From contig JBLHIC010000116.1 of the NCBI GenBank assembly GCA_047614245.1, positions 1 through 6,598 of the forward strand: a stretch of 6,598 nt of DNA. Reading direction: 5' to 3'. The notes beneath the pieces were generated by a model, which saw only the letters and a list, made by a program, of their open reading frames with translations, did not search any database and had not been told where the DNA came from. Source of the DNA: Ulvibacter sp047614245 (lineage in GTDB: Bacteria; Bacteroidota; Bacteroidia; Flavobacteriales; Flavobacteriaceae). Shown here piece after piece: positions 5,860 to 6,598 of this stretch (its first letter is position 1; each line of letters begins with the position of its first letter). The position numbers were made by a program, and so were the translations under genes.

Positions 5860-6203
5860 TTATAATAACTGATGAATGTATCAACTGTGGTGCCTGTGAA
5901 CCTGAATGTCCAAATACGGCAATCTATGAAGGTGCAGATGACTGGCGTTATGCAGATGGTACAGACCTAGAAGGGAAACTCGTTTTACCAAATGGTAAAG
6001 CGGTGGATGCAGGTGAAACACAAGAGCCTGTGAGTGATGAAGTTTACTATATAGTAGCAGATAAGTGTACCGAATGTAAAGGATTTCACGATGAGCCACA
6101 ATGCGCGGCTGTTTGCCCCGTGGACTGTTGCATCCCTGATGAAGATAATGTAGAAACAGAAGAAGTCTTGTTAGGTAAACAGGCATTCATGCATCACAAA
6201 TAG
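5853..6203 (+). CDS. YfhL-type 2x[4Fe-4S] ferredoxin
   Basis: This 116-residue soluble electron carrier has two cluster motifs. The first is C9-x2-C12-x2-C15-x3-C19-P (ECINCGACEPECPNTAI). The second is C72-x2-C75-x8-C84-x3-C88-P (KCTECKGFHDEPQCAAVCP). The eight-residue gap in the second motif and the closing VETEE place it with E. coli YfhL and Allochromatium-type ferredoxins, which have low-potential clusters. Between the motifs is an extra, mostly acidic segment of about 35 residues (28-63) that short YfhL lacks, giving a protein longer than YfhL's roughly 86 residues. Extra cysteines C92 and C93 follow the second motif; one could be the additional Cys near cluster II seen in 8Fe ferredoxins. 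The ATG at 5853 sits behind an A-rich leader. It is divergent from the acyl-CoA reductase gene; a shared redox task is possible but unproven. Confidence 0.94.
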   Translation: MAIIITDECINCGACEPECPNTAIYEGADDWRYADGTDLEGKLVLPNGKAVDAGETQEPVSDEVYYIVADKCTECKGFHDEPQCAAVCPVDCCIPDEDNVETEEVLLGKQAFMHHK

Positions 6204-6214
6204 ATTATATACTT

Positions 6215-6598
6215 GTTGTATCAGTAACGATCCGGACAAAGTCGGTAGGTCTGTTCGACCTTTCAATATCGGAGTTAACTTGTTTAACAATAGGATAATA
6301 GCACCACCTTTGTGTGCAAAGCGAAATCTATTTTAAAGTGCTTCTTTCGTGCGAATCGCATCGTCCTATTTTTGTCTTACCGCATCTTTATCGTCGGGGT
6401 GGATCGCTTCAAACCATTTATTATTAAGCGCTCCTCTTTGAGGTATCTCCGCAATTTCACACCAACTCGGATTTACAAATATAATCTTGCCCTGAATATC
6501 GGTTAAAAAGATCCCAGAAGGTGAAATATAGGTAAGCATTTGATCTCACGTCTCGCTTAAGACGATGGCTTTTTCAATTTTGTCAAAATTTTGCTTAT
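6215..6598 (-). pseudogene. decayed PAS-domain sensor protein fragment (continues past right edge)
   Basis: On the minus strand one frame without indels reads KIEKAIVLSET-stop-DQMLTYISPSGIFLTD, then GKIIFVNPSWCEIAEI, KWFEAIHPDDKDAVRQK-stop-DDAIRTKEAL-stop, and RFRFAHKGGAI..LNKLTPIL. This is a PAS domain in order: the SPSGIFLTD strand, the FVNPSWCEI helix, the IHPDD motif, and the RFRFAHKGGAI strand that normally continues with a Trp and LNQITPI. The stops are TGA 6546-6548, TAG 6366-6368 and TAA 6333-6335. The TAG stands where family members often have Trp, and the TGA could derive from CGA (Arg). Similarity fades after about 6260, and the left boundary near 6215 is approximate. It was probably part of a multi-PAS histidine kinase or similar signalling protein whose upstream part lies outside. 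This fills the stretch after the ferredoxin gene; no intact gene is visible there. Confidence 0.7.
6247..6261 (+). terminator. possible weak terminator after the ferredoxin gene
   Basis: AGGTC (6247-6251) pairs with GACCT (6257-6261) around TGTTC, followed only by TTC. The stem is 44 bp past the ferredoxin stop. Without a real T-run it may merely protect the mRNA end, and it lies within the faded end of the PAS relic. Confidence 0.25.

Noticed and set aside
5881..6186. 101-codon minus-strand frame opposite the ferredoxin gene
   Set aside because: It is the complement of a well-supported ferredoxin, with His/Leu-rich composition produced by reading the opposite strand.
6312..6506. 64-codon plus-strand frame right of the ferredoxin
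   Set aside because: It is antisense to the recognisable PAS-domain relic and has no meaningful similarity of its own.
6333..6548. Stop-codon reassignment as an explanation for the in-frame TGA, TAG and TAA in the PAS region
   Set aside because: All three codons would need recoding, while the intact genes in this window end normally at such codons; decay is simpler.

Overview
The window looks like a chromosomal segment of a member of the class Flavobacteriia (phylum Bacteroidota). The evidence is low-GC, A-rich spacers, promoter boxes of the Bacteroidota type (TTG / TAnnTTTG), a SusC/CirA-style TonB-dependent receptor with an N-terminal carboxypeptidase-regulatory-like domain, and a gene order (4Fe-4S ferredoxin, acyl-CoA reductase, serC, serA, DUF937, DUF6146, DUF6787) that I recognise from memory as common in Flavobacteriia. 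Almost everything is on the minus strand; only the ferredoxin is on the plus strand.

Layout from the right edge, in the direction of minus-strand transcription. 6215-6598 holds a decayed PAS-domain sensor gene: one continuous reading frame broken by three stop codons, running off the right edge. 5853-6203 (+) is a YfhL-type 2x[4Fe-4S] ferredoxin. Its promoter overlaps that of the divergent LuxC-like acyl-CoA reductase (4698-5789, -), and the two -7 boxes form one near-palindrome. serC (3484-4551) and serA (2420-3376) follow and supply two of the three steps of the phosphorylated serine pathway. Behind serA lies a DUF937 gene (2058-2377) that carries a frameshift and apparently a large internal deletion. 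A hairpin terminator at 2007-2033 closes that part.

The left third (1-1946) is a separate minus-strand unit: a DUF6146-like lipoprotein, a DUF6787-like two-helix membrane protein, a small His/Cys-rich protein with a hydrophobic N-terminus, and a TonB-dependent receptor cut by the left edge. The first three are joined by two successive 4-base TTGA overlaps, each using a TTG start. A perfect 8+8 palindrome precedes the unit and a near-perfect 22-bp palindrome precedes the receptor. The likely theme is outer-membrane uptake of a metal ion or metal complex, but the substrate cannot be read from the sequence.

Most of the window is ordinary core genome. The points most worth a second look are the His/Cys protein plus receptor unit with its palindromes and TTG couplings, the overlapping divergent promoters, and the two decaying genes (DUF937 and PAS). 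I see no evidence of a wholly new system, mobile element, CRISPR array or RNA gene.
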